Source: an uncultured Nitrospirota bacterium
GTDB lineage: Bacteria; Nitrospirota; Nitrospiria; Nitrospirales; UBA8639
Assembly (NCBI GenBank): GCA_937139405.1
Contig: CAKZPV010000024.1
Location: forward strand, 1-61,116
Direction of reading: 5' to 3'
Length of the DNA: 61,116 nucleotides
Of the stretch, positions 17,706 to 27,698 are shown in pieces; positions within the stretch are counted from its first letter, which is position 1; each line of letters starts with the position of its first letter. The notes beneath the pieces are model-generated. The model was not told the DNA's origin and searched no databases. It saw only the letters and a program-made list of their open reading frames with translations. Made by a program: the position numbers and the translations under genes.

Positions 17706-19067
17706 TTAGGGTTGAAACGGCGACCAAGACGGCGAACTGAGGTGAGCGCCAACCGATGAAATTTTTTCTAATCCTGCTCCCTCACTCGTAATGATATAGA
17801 TCTGACTTTCTCCTCTTCTAATGGAGCTGAACACTATGTGTCGACCATTTGGGGCCCATGATGGCGAATCGTCAATGCTATTGCCCTTGGTAATTTGGTT
17901 TCGCTGTTCCCCATCCGGACTGATTCTACATAACTTAAATCCTGACCCAGGAATTCGGCAGACATACACGATCCAGTCTCCTTTGGGAGACCATGCCGGA
18001 GCTGCGTTATAGTCTCCATCATACGTGAGACGCTTCACGTGGGAGCCGTCCGCATCCATAATGTAAATTTGGGGCCGGCCTCCACGGTCTGATGTGAAGG
18101 CCAAGTGTCGCCCGTCTGGAGACCATGACGGGGACAGATCTGCACTATGATGAGAGGTTAACTTCTTCGGACTTCCACTGTCCAATGCTATTTGATAGAT
18201 ATCAGAATTGCCTTCTTGGGCTGCTGCGTAGGTAATTGATTGGCCGTCTGGACTAAAGGTCGCGGTAATGTTAAGGCTAGCTGGTGATACCAAGACTTCC
18301 TCACGACCGCTTGCGAGCTCACGTCGCATGATTTGTTGTTTACGGTCTCGATAGGCAGTGTAAATGAGAAATTTACGATCAGGCGACCAGGTGGGCATGA
18401 GATTGAGATACCCGTCTGCGGTCACTCGTTGAGGATCATATCCATCGTAGTCCATCACGAATAGTTCGCGTCCATTTTCTTTTTCCCCAACAAAAGCAAT
18501 CTTCGTTCTAGCAATGCCTTGTTCTCCCGTATATCGATAGACCAGCTCGTCTGCCCATCGATGGGCCATTAAACGGATGAGAGCATCGTTGGTTTTCAGG
18601 GAAAAATAGCGTTTGCCGGTGAGGACATCTTGGTGTCCAGGATCAAAGGCGCAGGCATCAAAAATTAAGCCTTCTACTCCACTGGATGTGCCTCCTATTC
18701 CCAACCGTCCCCAAGTGGAGACCGTCACTTTTTGAAAGTGCGTTTCAAGCGTGGGGGCAAGACTGATGCATTTATTCTGGGAAAATGAGCCTTTTGTGGA
18801 GGGTAAATCCGCGACCGCAAAGACCTGTGATCGTGTGAGGTCTTTTTTAAGAATGGCTTGAGCTTGTGAATGAATTTGTTCTGTGATTTGATTGTCTTGT
18901 TGTACAGGAGAAAATCCCATAACCCAGATGGGGATTTTCTGAAACTCTGAGCGTGTCGCTTCCAGGGTGGCCTCTTCTCCAAACAGCAGAGATGGAGATA
19001 AGACACTCAGTAGACAAGGTATAGAAAGAACAAAGTAGAGGGTGCGGTGGATCACAGTCTTTATCAT
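17706..19067 (-). CDS. tolB: Tol-Pal system protein TolB
   Basis: This periplasmic protein of 453 residues has a signal peptide (about residues 1-30, ending LLFG-EE). The N-terminal domain precedes a six-bladed beta-propeller made of PD40/WD40-like repeats, recognisable by recurring SPDG and DIYQI or QIYIM elements. TolB shuttles between Pal and the inner-membrane Tol complex. The frame is open to 19220, but that would run through the end of tolA. The ATG at 19067, 16 bases past the tolA stop, leads straight into the signal peptide. No clear ribosome binding site is visible, suggesting coupling to tolA translation. Confidence 0.92.
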   Translation of the reverse strand: MIKTVIHRTLYFVLSIPCLLSVLSPSLLFGEEATLEATRSEFQKIPIWVMGFSPVQQDNQITEQIHSQAQAILKKDLTRSQVFAVADLPSTKGSFSQNKCISLAPTLETHFQKVTVSTWGRLGIGGTSSGVEGLIFDACAFDPGHQDVLTGKRYFSLKTNDALIRLMAHRWADELVYRYTGEQGIARTKIAFVGEKENGRELFVMDYDGYDPQRVTADGYLNLMPTWSPDRKFLIYTAYRDRKQQIMRRELASGREEVLVSPASLNITATFSPDGQSITYAAAQEGNSDIYQIALDSGSPKKLTSHHSADLSPSWSPDGRHLAFTSDRGGRPQIYIMDADGSHVKRLTYDGDYNAAPAWSPKGDWIVYVCRIPGSGFKLCRISPDGEQRNQITKGNSIDDSPSWAPNGRHIVFSSIRRGESQIYIITSEGAGLEKISSVGAHLSSPSWSPFQP

Positions 19068-19083
19068 AAGAGGCAAAGTCCTT

Positions 19084-20571
19084 TTAATCTTTAATAAATC
19101 GATAGGTGACGTCGAAGAATGAATCCGAAATATCAGATGGAAAGGAAGGAAGGGGATTGACCGATTGCACGGCACGTTGAGCTGAGGAATCGTAGTGAGC
19201 ATGTCCAGAGCTTTCAACAAGATGAATACGAGAAATTTCTCCTGATCGAGAAATGTGGAACTTTAGAACTACCACGGGATTACTCGCCAACAAGGGGGGA
19301 GCAACCCATTGGCGATCGATCCTATCTTCCACCATCGCTAAGTATCTGTTTTTTCCTGGGGAAGCCTTGGCGGTGGAACTTCCTGGGTTCCCGGCCGCTT
19401 CTACTTCAAGCAATTGCAGTCGTTGTTTAATTGATTCAACCGGTGTGACATTAGGAATAGAAAGTTTTGCGATACGTTCCCTGAGGACCGATGGAGTAGG
19501 CTTGATTGCCGGTGTTTTCGTTGGGGGTGGATTCGTGCGTTCCAGGGGAATATTTTTCGTTGTAGGTACGCGAGTTGTCGATTTCAGTCCTTCCATCAAC
19601 TTTTTGACGGTGTCTGACATTTTAGGCTGTGCTGGTATCGAAGTTTTTGGCTTTCGAGCCTTAGGAATTTCGGCTAATTGAGGAGCGGAGATCTGTGGTG
19701 CTGATGATTGTGGTTCAGGCCGAGTTGTTGTTCGTTTCCGAGATATCTTTGGGACTTTAGGAGTCAATACCGGTGTTTGAATGTCTGAGAGGTTGCGTTT
19801 CAACGATTCCTCAATCTTGGAGGGTTTCGGTACCTCGGTTGGACTCGTTGTTTGTTTAGGCTTATTAAATGGGATGACCTCGCTTAATGAGGGAATAGCC
19901 GGTGCGGGTTTAACCACAGGTCGAGGTTTTTCCTCTGGAGGAGTGGATGGTAGCTTTTGAGATTTCACAGGAGTGTGAGCTTTTTTCGGTGCTGGGATTG
20001 TCGGAGGTGGTGCTGATGAAGGAATGTCCAACGGTTTCGCCGGTTGTAGGCGTTTGGGTCGAGCAATCGTTGGGGGAGCAGTGGGCAATTGCAGATTGTC
20101 CAGTAATGGTGCTTGGTTTTCTGGTAGTTGACGCACTGGTTCTTGAGAGGGAGTAGGTGCTACCGTTGCTTCCCGTTTTTGCGGAACGACGATTGAGTTA
20201 ATGGCCCCACCTAGCGATTCCAACAATCGTTCGGAGGCCGTTTGCGTTGGCAGCGGAGGAAGGGTGTTTTCAGTTGGTGGTGCCGGAGCGACTTTTGGGG
20301 GTGGTTGAGGTGCCACAGATTTTTTTTGAACGACGGGAGCAGACTTTGAGGGCGTCGTCGTTGGCATGGTTGGCAATGAAATCAATGCCACGTCGATCGT
20401 CCGAAACGGCTGTTCGTTGTCCGTTTGAAACCGTACAAACATGGCCATCACAATAACAAGAGCGTGAAGAGCAATGGACGACGCGAGGCCCCAACGGAAA
20501 GGTGATCCTTCTGAAGAGGTGTTAGCCGTGAGCCCAAGAGAAATAAGGCTTGGGGATGCAGCATGTTCCAT
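19084..20571 (-). CDS. tolA: TolA/TonB-like energy transducer, proline-rich
   Basis: This 495-residue inner-membrane protein has one N-terminal transmembrane helix (about residues 27-46). A very long Pro/Lys/Thr/Ala linker covers about 55-390, and a C-terminal TonB-type domain (VVVLKFHISRSGEISRIHLVESSGH... then A.RAV....PLP.FP) follows. Its place between tolR and tolB makes TolA the natural name. However, the linker is TonB-like (proline-rich) where enteric TolA is an alanine-rich helix. It transmits proton-motive-force-driven movement from TolQR to the outer membrane. Confidence 0.82.
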   Translation of the reverse strand: MEHAASPSLISLGLTANTSSEGSPFRWGLASSIALHALVIVMAMFVRFQTDNEQPFRTIDVALISLPTMPTTTPSKSAPVVQKKSVAPQPPPKVAPAPPTENTLPPLPTQTASERLLESLGGAINSIVVPQKREATVAPTPSQEPVRQLPENQAPLLDNLQLPTAPPTIARPKRLQPAKPLDIPSSAPPPTIPAPKKAHTPVKSQKLPSTPPEEKPRPVVKPAPAIPSLSEVIPFNKPKQTTSPTEVPKPSKIEESLKRNLSDIQTPVLTPKVPKISRKRTTTRPEPQSSAPQISAPQLAEIPKARKPKTSIPAQPKMSDTVKKLMEGLKSTTRVPTTKNIPLERTNPPPTKTPAIKPTPSVLRERIAKLSIPNVTPVESIKQRLQLLEVEAAGNPGSSTAKASPGKNRYLAMVEDRIDRQWVAPPLLASNPVVVLKFHISRSGEISRIHLVESSGHAHYDSSAQRAVQSVNPLPSFPSDISDSFFDVTYRFIKD

Positions 20572-20582
20572 GAAACGGAAAT

Positions 20583-21020
20583 TTAGGGCGCAGCTCCAAT
20601 ATTGTCTGCTTTGATGGTTTCTATTTTTGGCCCAGTGACCATTCCAAGTCGTTCGATTTTGGCACCTTTCACTTCATCCATAATCTGAACGACGGTCCCA
20701 TAGGGCACGGTTTGGTCGGCGCGTAAATAGACCGAAACAAGCGGGTTGGAACTTCTCGCTTCCTGTAACTTTGTTCGTAGGTCAATCAGGCTAATTGGGT
20801 CGTTTGCCAAAGACAAGCTGTGGTCTTTTTGGATTGTGACGATCAACCGCTCCTCGGCTTTTATATTATTGGCGACGGATGTCGGTAGCTTGATATCCAG
20901 TCCTCGATGCAACATTGGGGCTGTGACCATGAAAATAACCAGCAAAACAAGAACGACATCTACCAGCGGAATCACATTGATTTCCGAAAGAAATTGACGT
21001 GGGCGGGAACCAGTGGTCAT
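20583..21020 (-). CDS. tolR: Biopolymer transport protein TolR/ExbD
   Basis: This 145-residue ExbD/TolR family protein has one transmembrane helix at about residues 15-37 ([20 protein letters not shown]), whose aspartate is the conserved proton-pathway residue. A periplasmic domain follows. Its ATG overlaps the tolQ stop by 4 bases (ATGA), indicating translational coupling. It acts with TolQ as the proton-driven motor of the Tol-Pal system. Confidence 0.93.
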   Translation of the reverse strand: MTTGSRPRQFLSEINVIPLVDVVLVLLVIFMVTAPMLHRGLDIKLPTSVANNIKAEERLIVTIQKDHSLSLANDPISLIDLRTKLQEARSSNPLVSVYLRADQTVPYGTVVQIMDEVKGAKIERLGMVTGPKIETIKADNIGAAP

Positions 21021-21748
21021 TGGGCAACTTCCACTTCATAGGCCTTTTCGGAATAGGCCTTTTCGGATTCCTCAAGGGTATTGAGAAATTCAATCGTAAA
21101 AGCTTCAACGCGAAACGTCATTTTCCGAATTTTGGAAAGAAAGAAGTTATAGGCCATAACAGCAGGGATGGCTGCGAAAAGCCCAGCCGCAGTGGCCACT
21201 AACGCTTCTGACACACCAGGTGCGACGGCAGCAATGCTGGCAGACCCTTGCACTCCAATTTCTCCAAAAGCATTGATTATCCCTAAAACCGTTCCTAAGA
21301 GACCAATAAATGGAGTCAAGTTGCCTGTGGTCGCTAGAAATGGAAGATAGGCCTCTTGGTTGCTAATCTGAGTTTGAATGATATGTTGTGCAACTTTTTC
21401 TAAGTATTGGCGGTTAGGAAATGGGACAGCATTATTTCCATTCATTTTCTGTTGAGAATTAAATAGGTCCGAGGCAGAGGGTATTCGCTCGACGACTCCA
21501 AGATAGACCATTGAGCTTGGGCTCAGCACATAATTTTGAGCTTGATTTTTCAAAGGTTCCTGGTTCACAGGATTGACCTCATACAACTGTAGGAATTGGG
21601 CCTCTTCTTTATTGATTTGCCGAAATTGTCGAAATTTATTGATGATAATTCCCCAGGATATGACTGAAAAGATAGAGAGAATCATCAAAATGACTATGGA
21701 CAATAATCCGAGAGAACCCAGGAGCTCAGAAGGATTGGCGAAGGGCAT
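21017..21748 (-). CDS. tolQ: Proton channel protein TolQ/ExbB
   Basis: This 243-residue MotA/TolQ/ExbB family protein has three transmembrane helices, near residues 10-32, about 138-165 and 175-205. The conserved [22 protein letters not shown] segment and [26 protein letters not shown] are both present. It forms the inner-membrane channel with TolR. It is the first gene of the tolQRAB-pal run, with tRNA-Asp immediately upstream on the same strand. Confidence 0.94.
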   Translation of the reverse strand: MPFANPSELLGSLGLLSIVILMILSIFSVISWGIIINKFRQFRQINKEEAQFLQLYEVNPVNQEPLKNQAQNYVLSPSSMVYLGVVERIPSASDLFNSQQKMNGNNAVPFPNRQYLEKVAQHIIQTQISNQEAYLPFLATTGNLTPFIGLLGTVLGIINAFGEIGVQGSASIAAVAPGVSEALVATAAGLFAAIPAVMAYNFFLSKIRKMTFRVEAFTIEFLNTLEESEKAYSEKAYEVEVAQ

Positions 21749-21830
21749 AGTATATTTTAGACCTCCATTAGGCTATTTGGAAGTGACGCGGGGGATGGCG
21801 AATACAGGACCAATTCAATGTGAGATGGAG

Positions 21831-21908
21831 TGGCGGGGCCGACGGGATTTGAACCCGCGACTTCCAGATTGACAATCTGGCGTCCTAACCTGGCTGAACG
21901 ACGGCCCC
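21831..21908 (-). tRNA. tRNA-Asp (anticodon GTC)
   Basis: The minus strand gives a complete cloverleaf with acceptor GGGGCCG/CGGCCCC, discriminator G and an encoded CCA at 21833-21831. The anticodon arm CCAGA-TTGTCAA-TCTGG gives anticodon GTC. The T arm contains GGTTCAAATCC. It lies about 80 bases upstream of tolQ and downstream of tRNA-Val. Confidence 0.96.
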
Positions 21909-22021
21909 GAAATAATCTGTTTCTAGGCAAACAGCCCACGAAGATCTTCCACAAGGGAAGTTGAATTTGATGTAGGCTGGTCAATATATCAGATTGAGCC
22001 GACCTTATGCCAAACATTATT

Positions 22022-22097
22022 TGGTAGGCGGAACAGGGATCGAACCTGCGACATCTGCCGTGTAAAGGCAGTGCTCTGCCAACTGAGCTATCCGCCC
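22022..22097 (-). tRNA. tRNA-Val (anticodon TAC)
   Basis: The minus strand folds with acceptor GGGCGGA/TCCGCCT (a G-T first pair), discriminator A and an encoded CCA at 22024-22022. The anticodon arm CTGCC-TTTACAC-GGCAG gives anticodon TAC. The T arm contains GGTTCGATCC. It probably shares a transcript with tRNA-Asp. Confidence 0.96.
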
Positions 22098-22290
22098 AAA
22101 TAGTTGAATGAAAATAATAATTTCCTCATTATAACAGGGAGTTAGACCTTGTCAACTTGATATAAATAGTGGGGAGTATTGTTTGACATGACTTTGAGAC
22201 GTGGGTATAAGGCAACACAGATTATTTTGAGGCAGACAAGAAAATAGGATAAATTTAGTCATCTAGAGTCGTTGAGAGGAAGTCCAGACG

Positions 22291-23121
22291 ATGGGATATA
22301 AAATCAAAGACCACTCCGATAAAACGGCAGGACTTGAACCGGTCGTGGCTTTGTCCAGCAAGGAACAGTTTTTGTTTTTTGTCGAAGAACATCGAGGGTT
22401 GGTGTGGGGCGGTATCCTTTTAGTCATAGTCCTCATAGGTGGGCTTATTGCGCTTAATTGGCTTTCTCAACAGGAAGAGGAGGAGGCATGGGCGTTACAA
22501 GGCCAAGCCCAACAGAGATATTTGGATCGACCATTGGACGATGTTGAGAAGGGAAAAAATAATATTCAGGAAGCATCAGGAATGTTTCAAAATATTCTTG
22601 AGCAATATCCTGCTACGCCGAGCGCAAAAGTTTCCTCCTTTTTGTTAGGTAATAGTATGATGGAGACCGAAAATTATCAAGGTGCAATTGATGCCTATAC
22701 GTCATTCATTCAAGACCATACGCAAGACCATATTTTGGTGGCATTAGTGCAGCAACGTTTAGGATTAGCGCAATTGCTGAATGGCGATCGAGAAGCAGCT
22801 GTGACTGTTTTTGACGCTGTGCTGGGAAATCCCCACGCACTGAATAAAGATCAGGTAATTTTTGAACTGGCTAAATTAGCAGAATCTGAAGAGAAAACTG
22901 ATGATGCAGTCAAACGTTATAAGCAGCTTATTCAAGAATTTCCTCTTTCTCCTTTTTCAACAGAAGCTAACCTTCGTGTTAAAGTCTTGGCTCCTGAAGA
23001 AGAGCAGGCATCGACAGAATCAGAGTCCGATGTCGGTAGTGATGTAGGTCAGCAGACACCAGAAACTCAAGAAGAATCAAACGGAGAAGGTGAAAAAGAT
23101 CAAGAGGAAGGGGAGCCGTAA
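22291..23121 (+). CDS. YfgM-like membrane-anchored TPR protein
   Basis: This 276-residue protein has a short cytoplasmic N-terminus, one transmembrane helix near residues 36-58 (GLVWGGILLVIVLIGGLIAL) and periplasmic tetratricopeptide repeats. Segments include AKVSSFLLGNSMMETENYQGAIDAY and EKTDDAVKRYKQLIQEFPLS. A low-complexity Glu/Ser-rich tail ends the protein. The layout matches YfgM/Tol-Pal-associated TPR proteins that work with periplasmic chaperones at the translocon. It is divergent from the tRNAs and converges on mltD. Confidence 0.72.
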   Translation: MGYKIKDHSDKTAGLEPVVALSSKEQFLFFVEEHRGLVWGGILLVIVLIGGLIALNWLSQQEEEEAWALQGQAQQRYLDRPLDDVEKGKNNIQEASGMFQNILEQYPATPSAKVSSFLLGNSMMETENYQGAIDAYTSFIQDHTQDHILVALVQQRLGLAQLLNGDREAAVTVFDAVLGNPHALNKDQVIFELAKLAESEEKTDDAVKRYKQLIQEFPLSPFSTEANLRVKVLAPEEEQASTESESDVGSDVGQQTPETQEESNGEGEKDQEEGEP

Positions 23122-23141
23122 GAAGTCAATGTGGCGAAGAG

Positions 23142-25142
23142 TTAGTGGCTGACCACCAACATATGTCCAGCTCGAATAATACTGGAAGATAAATTGTTTA
23201 ATGTCCGTAAGTCCCGCACGCTCACTCGGAACTGCTGAGCGATACTCCACAAGCTATCACCGCGCTGCACGCGATACCATTTAGAGTCTTTGGTTGAAGA
23301 CTTCTTTGGTGATGGTGATCCTTTCACACGCAACCGATCTCCTGGGAAAATTAAATGAGTCGAGAGTTTGTTGAGTTTTTTAATTTGTCTGACTGAAGTG
23401 CCGAAGCGACCGGCAATTTTCCCCAAGGAATCTCCATAACGAACGCGGTACCAGATGATTTGATCATCTGCATAATCTTCGTCCCCACCCCGTACCCGGA
23501 GTCGGGCTCCTACGCGAATGAGATTGCTTGATAAATTATTCATGTCTTTGAGTTGGCGCACTTTCATTCGAAAGCGACGAGCAACGACAGATAGGCTGTC
23601 TCCTCGGCGTACTCGGTACCATTGAGTTGGAGGTGGAGGCGGTTGGGTCCAGACTGGAAATCTTGTCTGGTTCGCAGCGACTAACGAAGCCATTCCCACT
23701 GGAACTTTGAGATGATATCCGGGACCTTTTGACCGTGGAACAATATTACGTCTAAGTTCGGGATTCAACCGTTTTAGTTCTTTAAGTGAGACACCGGTTT
23801 GTTTGGAAATGGCTGCAAGTTGAACGGGTTTCGAAAACAGGACTTCTTCGAATTGATGCCGATCACCTTCAGGCGGGAGAAACCCATATGCGGTTGGATT
23901 TTTGGCAATAAGTGTGGCCGCAATAAAACGTGGAACATAGTCTTTGGTTTCTCGTCTGAGGTACCAGGTTCGACGAATTTTCCAAAAATCTCGAGACCCA
24001 GTTTTTCGAATGGCTCGGGACACTTTCCCGCTTCCGGCATTGTACGCGGCTAAGGCAAGAGGCCACGAGCCAAAGCGGTCATAGAGATCTCGAAGATGAT
24101 GGGCCGCTGCCACAGTAGACTTTATGGGATCCCGGCGTTCATCCACGTACCAGGTCACATTGAGTTTATACATACGGCCCGTCGCTTTCATAAATTGCCA
24201 CGGTCCAGAAGCTCGAGCGCGTGAAAACGCCTTCGGGTTGAAGCCGGATTCAACAAGAGACAGGTACATCAATTCGGTGGGAATTCCAAATTCCATAAAA
24301 ATGGGCTCGACAATTTCTTTGTAGTGATGGAACCGGTCTAAATAGGATTGAAATCGATCGGTAATGCCCTTCTGAAAATATCGTAGGTTTTTGTCTACGG
24401 CATCATTGATAACGAGGGGAATCGTGCCATATACCGAGAAGGTCTCTGGATCTACAGGTTCCCACTCGGATTTCAAGACATCAACAAAACGAGCCAGGTA
24501 TGTGTTGGACTTTGAATGTTCAGAAACTCTGATTTCTGCGTCCCGTAGAGAAACCTCTGTAGAGACATTCGAAAATTTTTGCTGTTGCTCGTATTCTATC
24601 AGCGGCCAATCAAAGCGTGAAAAAGAAGGAAAGCGATCTCGTTGAAAGATGCGTACTGCGGTTTGACGTACAGGAGTATGAGGAGTCTTTTTTTGAGAAT
24701 CGTGAAATGTTTGGTTTTCGGTTTGTTGTTCACCAGAAGGAAGAGACGTTGGATTTATGACCTTTTGCAAGGTTACCTCATGATGGAGTACAACAGGTTC
24801 GTGAATGATGTATGAAGGAACCTGTTCGTCAGCAACAATGGAAAAGGCTTGTGCCGGTTCCGCCTCTACTTGGTGTTTTTCCATGCTAGAGGTTTGGGTA
24901 TTTAGCCTTTTTGGAAAAATCCTTAAAGTATGTGCTGAAACGTTAGGCCTTTGTAGAGAGCTGTGTCTCTTAGATGGCCCATTCGCGTGTGTACCATCAA
25001 TCGCCAAGGAATAATTAAAAGTGAGGGGTTCTAAGGAAATTTCGGGAGAAGGAGTAGAAACTTCCGCTAATCCTTTAATGGGAATGAGCGCAATGATCGC
25101 TAAGAGGCTTACGATTAAAACAGTATGAGAACGGATTTTCAT
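23142..25142 (-). CDS. mltD: Membrane-bound lytic murein transglycosylase D with three LysM domains
   Basis: This 666-residue exported enzyme cleaves the glycan strands of peptidoglycan. It has an N-terminal signal sequence (residues 1-27) and a long variable region. The family-1 lytic transglycosylase domain near residue 280-420 contains YLSLVESGFNPKAFS, where the glutamate is the expected catalytic residue, then GPWQFM and AYNAGSGKV. Three LysM repeats near the C-terminus each begin WYRVxxGDSL and bind N-acetylglucosamine. Known MltD proteins have two or so LysM units; the 230-residue spacer before the catalytic domain is unusual. Confidence 0.93.
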   Translation of the reverse strand: MKIRSHTVLIVSLLAIIALIPIKGLAEVSTPSPEISLEPLTFNYSLAIDGTHANGPSKRHSSLQRPNVSAHTLRIFPKRLNTQTSSMEKHQVEAEPAQAFSIVADEQVPSYIIHEPVVLHHEVTLQKVINPTSLPSGEQQTENQTFHDSQKKTPHTPVRQTAVRIFQRDRFPSFSRFDWPLIEYEQQQKFSNVSTEVSLRDAEIRVSEHSKSNTYLARFVDVLKSEWEPVDPETFSVYGTIPLVINDAVDKNLRYFQKGITDRFQSYLDRFHHYKEIVEPIFMEFGIPTELMYLSLVESGFNPKAFSRARASGPWQFMKATGRMYKLNVTWYVDERRDPIKSTVAAAHHLRDLYDRFGSWPLALAAYNAGSGKVSRAIRKTGSRDFWKIRRTWYLRRETKDYVPRFIAATLIAKNPTAYGFLPPEGDRHQFEEVLFSKPVQLAAISKQTGVSLKELKRLNPELRRNIVPRSKGPGYHLKVPVGMASLVAANQTRFPVWTQPPPPPTQWYRVRRGDSLSVVARRFRMKVRQLKDMNNLSSNLIRVGARLRVRGGDEDYADDQIIWYRVRYGDSLGKIAGRFGTSVRQIKKLNKLSTHLIFPGDRLRVKGSPSPKKSSTKDSKWYRVQRGDSLWSIAQQFRVSVRDLRTLNNLSSSIIRAGHMLVVSH

Positions 25143-25397
25143 GAGTTAGAAAGAGGGGCGGCCAACAGATTCCGGTGAAGTTTCTCGTAGGTAGAGCATA
25201 TTCTATGACTTTTCGGCAGTTACTTCAGATATCTTGATAGGCTACCCCTCGACCCATGGGATGTCAATCGAGGCTGAGAAAAATTCAGCTTTTAGGTCTG
25301 TGTTCATGATGATTTGGCGAAACGTGCATCCTACTGTCGTGGACTGTTAGGAGGCCAAGAGGTTGAGAATTTTGGGCCGAAGTTTGGCGCTCTGTCT

Positions 25398-27344
25398 TTA
25401 ACGGTGGGGATTGACAGGTAGGGCTAAAGTGAAATATCGACCCCTTTCTTCGTAAAGTAAGCGTTTCTCGAGGAGGGTGGCTAAAAGATCTGCCAATGGC
25501 TGTATCTCTTTATCTGATCCGGAATAAGGCTGATCTTGTAGACCTTTTCGAATTTGCTCAAAGGACTTGGGTTGGTCGTTGCAAAACTCCAAGATAAAGG
25601 CATAAGGCTGGTCAAATCGTTCACTGGTCGGATTGGCCCCTCGACCATCATAGATCGTGAGGTAACTGAGGGCCTTGGAAAAAAAGAGGAAAGGTCCACT
25701 GGGGGAATGGTATCGTTCTTTCCATTCTTGTACGAGGTGGACAAATTCATCATATGTTTGAGGGTCAACTTTCCAGTCGATGTCATACTCAAAGTCATAG
25801 GCAATTTTATTCAAATCAACCTTCCGTGCATCGTACACATACTCATAGGCCAAGCCAGGTCCTGTCAGACGAATCCCATACCGTTCTGGCCATTTATAAT
25901 AAGGGCTGAATCGCTCCAGCCATAATTTTGAGGTGGATTCGGGAGGTTGAAGATGTAGTAAAGAAGGAATCAAATCTATTTGTCGTTGATAATCAGCATT
26001 CGTCTCTCCAGGAAACCCCAACAAAATATTCCAGGACAAATCAATATGATAATACCGGCTCCACTTCAGACATTGAATGTTTTGTAGAGGACTGACGCCC
26101 TTATCCATTTCCTTGAGTTGGGCTTGGCTGAGGCTTTCGATGCCCGGCTGCATGCATTTGACTCCGCCGTGGGCCAAGGTTTGAATTTGGCGTTTATTGA
26201 GATTGCTCTTGGTTTCCATAAATACATCGAGGTCTACATGTCGTTGGGCTAGTTGACCAAACAAGCCGTCCACATACTTCATGTCGATAATATTGTCGAC
26301 CAATCGGAATCGGCTGGTGTCGTACCGACTTGAAAGATATTCCAACTCCGTGGCAACCTGAGCGGGAGACTTAGCCCGAAAATCCATGGCCTGCGCGTTG
26401 AGTCCGCAAAATGTGCAATGATGTTTCTCGCCCCACCAACAGCCTCGTGAGCCTTCATACAGCAAAATACGATTGAGACCTGTCGACCCCTGACGGTCTA
26501 GCTCGTCTAATTCCGCAAAGTAGTCGTCGTAATCAGGCGGAGGGGCTTGGTCAAATCTTGTCACCAACTGTTCGTTGGGAGTAAAGCAAACCTCACCGCC
26601 TTTTCGATGAGCAATGCCCGGTGGAATATCGTCTTCTTGCTTCAATAGGATTCGTTGGACTAACGGTGGAAAGGAATGTTCACCTTCGCCACTGACTACG
26701 TAATCAATCCAGGTAAAAGCTCGAAACTGTTCCAAGCCCATTTCTCCGTCAAAGTTAGCTCCGCCAAAGACGATTTGCACATCGGGATATATATCTTTGA
26801 TCAATTTCGCTAAAGACAGGCTTGCGACATTTTGGTCAAAAGTTGAGGTAAAACCTACAACGTCATATTGATCCCAATCCACCGTAGTCAGGGCCCAGGT
26901 TAAAAATTGTGGCGCAATGGTTTGAGCGATCTCTTCTAAGTGGCCAATCGAACAACCGGCTTCTCTAGCCGTATCTTCAAAGACGGGCTTGAAAACCTGA
27001 GGATATTGAGCATGTTTCGGATTGTCTCGAAAGAGAAGAGCCGAAAACAGCCATTCGCCAAAAAGTCCCCGTTTTTCGCATAAAATTTCATAGAGCGGCA
27101 CGCCAATTTTATGGGCGAATTGCAAATTGAAATGATACGTTTTGGTGTCGATGTTTTGAGATTTCAAGAGGGCTGATAATGTACCCAATTGAATAGAAGG
27201 AAACTTTGAATACGAAAACGGCATCGTGACCAGCGCAACTCGAGTTCCCAAAGAGCGGAAATCTGTGGTGAGTTGAGATGTGGCAGGATCAACCTGTTTC
27301 GCTCCGGAGGGCGCGGGCTGAATAAGAGTAGTGCTGGTTACCAT
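25398..27344 (-). CDS. RiPP-maturation-type B12-binding radical SAM C-methyltransferase
   Basis: This 648-residue protein has an N-terminal cobalamin-binding-like region (about residues 35-230). The radical SAM motif is GCWWGEKHHCTFCG, i.e. Cx7Cx2C, the unusual spacing typical of RiPP maturation radical SAM C-methyltransferases (the TIGR03975 type). The flanking GSRG and FRAKSP segments also fit. Such enzymes methylate unactivated carbons in peptide precursors. It follows a pterin carbinolamine dehydratase gene by 6 bases and is certainly co-transcribed with it. No precursor peptide, protease or exporter is recognised beside it, so its substrate is unknown. Confidence 0.85.
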   Translation of the reverse strand: MVTSTTLIQPAPSGAKQVDPATSQLTTDFRSLGTRVALVTMPFSYSKFPSIQLGTLSALLKSQNIDTKTYHFNLQFAHKIGVPLYEILCEKRGLFGEWLFSALLFRDNPKHAQYPQVFKPVFEDTAREAGCSIGHLEEIAQTIAPQFLTWALTTVDWDQYDVVGFTSTFDQNVASLSLAKLIKDIYPDVQIVFGGANFDGEMGLEQFRAFTWIDYVVSGEGEHSFPPLVQRILLKQEDDIPPGIAHRKGGEVCFTPNEQLVTRFDQAPPPDYDDYFAELDELDRQGSTGLNRILLYEGSRGCWWGEKHHCTFCGLNAQAMDFRAKSPAQVATELEYLSSRYDTSRFRLVDNIIDMKYVDGLFGQLAQRHVDLDVFMETKSNLNKRQIQTLAHGGVKCMQPGIESLSQAQLKEMDKGVSPLQNIQCLKWSRYYHIDLSWNILLGFPGETNADYQRQIDLIPSLLHLQPPESTSKLWLERFSPYYKWPERYGIRLTGPGLAYEYVYDARKVDLNKIAYDFEYDIDWKVDPQTYDEFVHLVQEWKERYHSPSGPFLFFSKALSYLTIYDGRGANPTSERFDQPYAFILEFCNDQPKSFEQIRKGLQDQPYSGSDKEIQPLADLLATLLEKRLLYEERGRYFTLALPVNPHR

Positions 27345-27350
27345 GAGTAG

Positions 27351-27698
27351 TTAAGTGTTTAGGGGGGGAAGGGCGAACGCTCGATCCGCCTTAGCGGCAA
27401 GAAAAAAATCACTTTCGGTTAATCCCTGAATTTTATGTGTCCAAATTTCCACCTTGCATTTTCCCCAGGCTAAATACAGATCGGGATGATGTCCTTCAAT
27501 TTCTGCCACATTTCCCACTCGATTCGTAAAGGCTAAGGCGTCGGCAAAATTAGGAAAATCATATATCCGTTCGATATGGCCTTGGTCGTTCAATGCCCAC
27601 CCCGATTCTAATTGACCAAGTAATTCTTGGATTTTTTCAGACTCCAATGAGGGAACCCCTCCACGACATGGCACACAGGTCTTATCTGCCAAGCTCAT
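27351..27698 (-). CDS. Pterin-4a-carbinolamine dehydratase
   Basis: This 115-residue enzyme dehydrates 4a-hydroxytetrahydropterin. The family motif EGHHPDLYLAWGKCKVEIWTH is split by the two catalytic histidines, and LTESDFFLAAKAD closes the domain. The length and fold match the PhhB/DCoH family. The start has a strong AAGGAGG. No aromatic amino acid hydroxylase is in the window, so the usual partner is absent. Its tight coupling to the radical SAM gene is notable. Confidence 0.92.
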   Translation of the reverse strand: MSLADKTCVPCRGGVPSLESEKIQELLGQLESGWALNDQGHIERIYDFPNFADALAFTNRVGNVAEIEGHHPDLYLAWGKCKVEIWTHKIQGLTESDFFLAAKADRAFALPPLNT

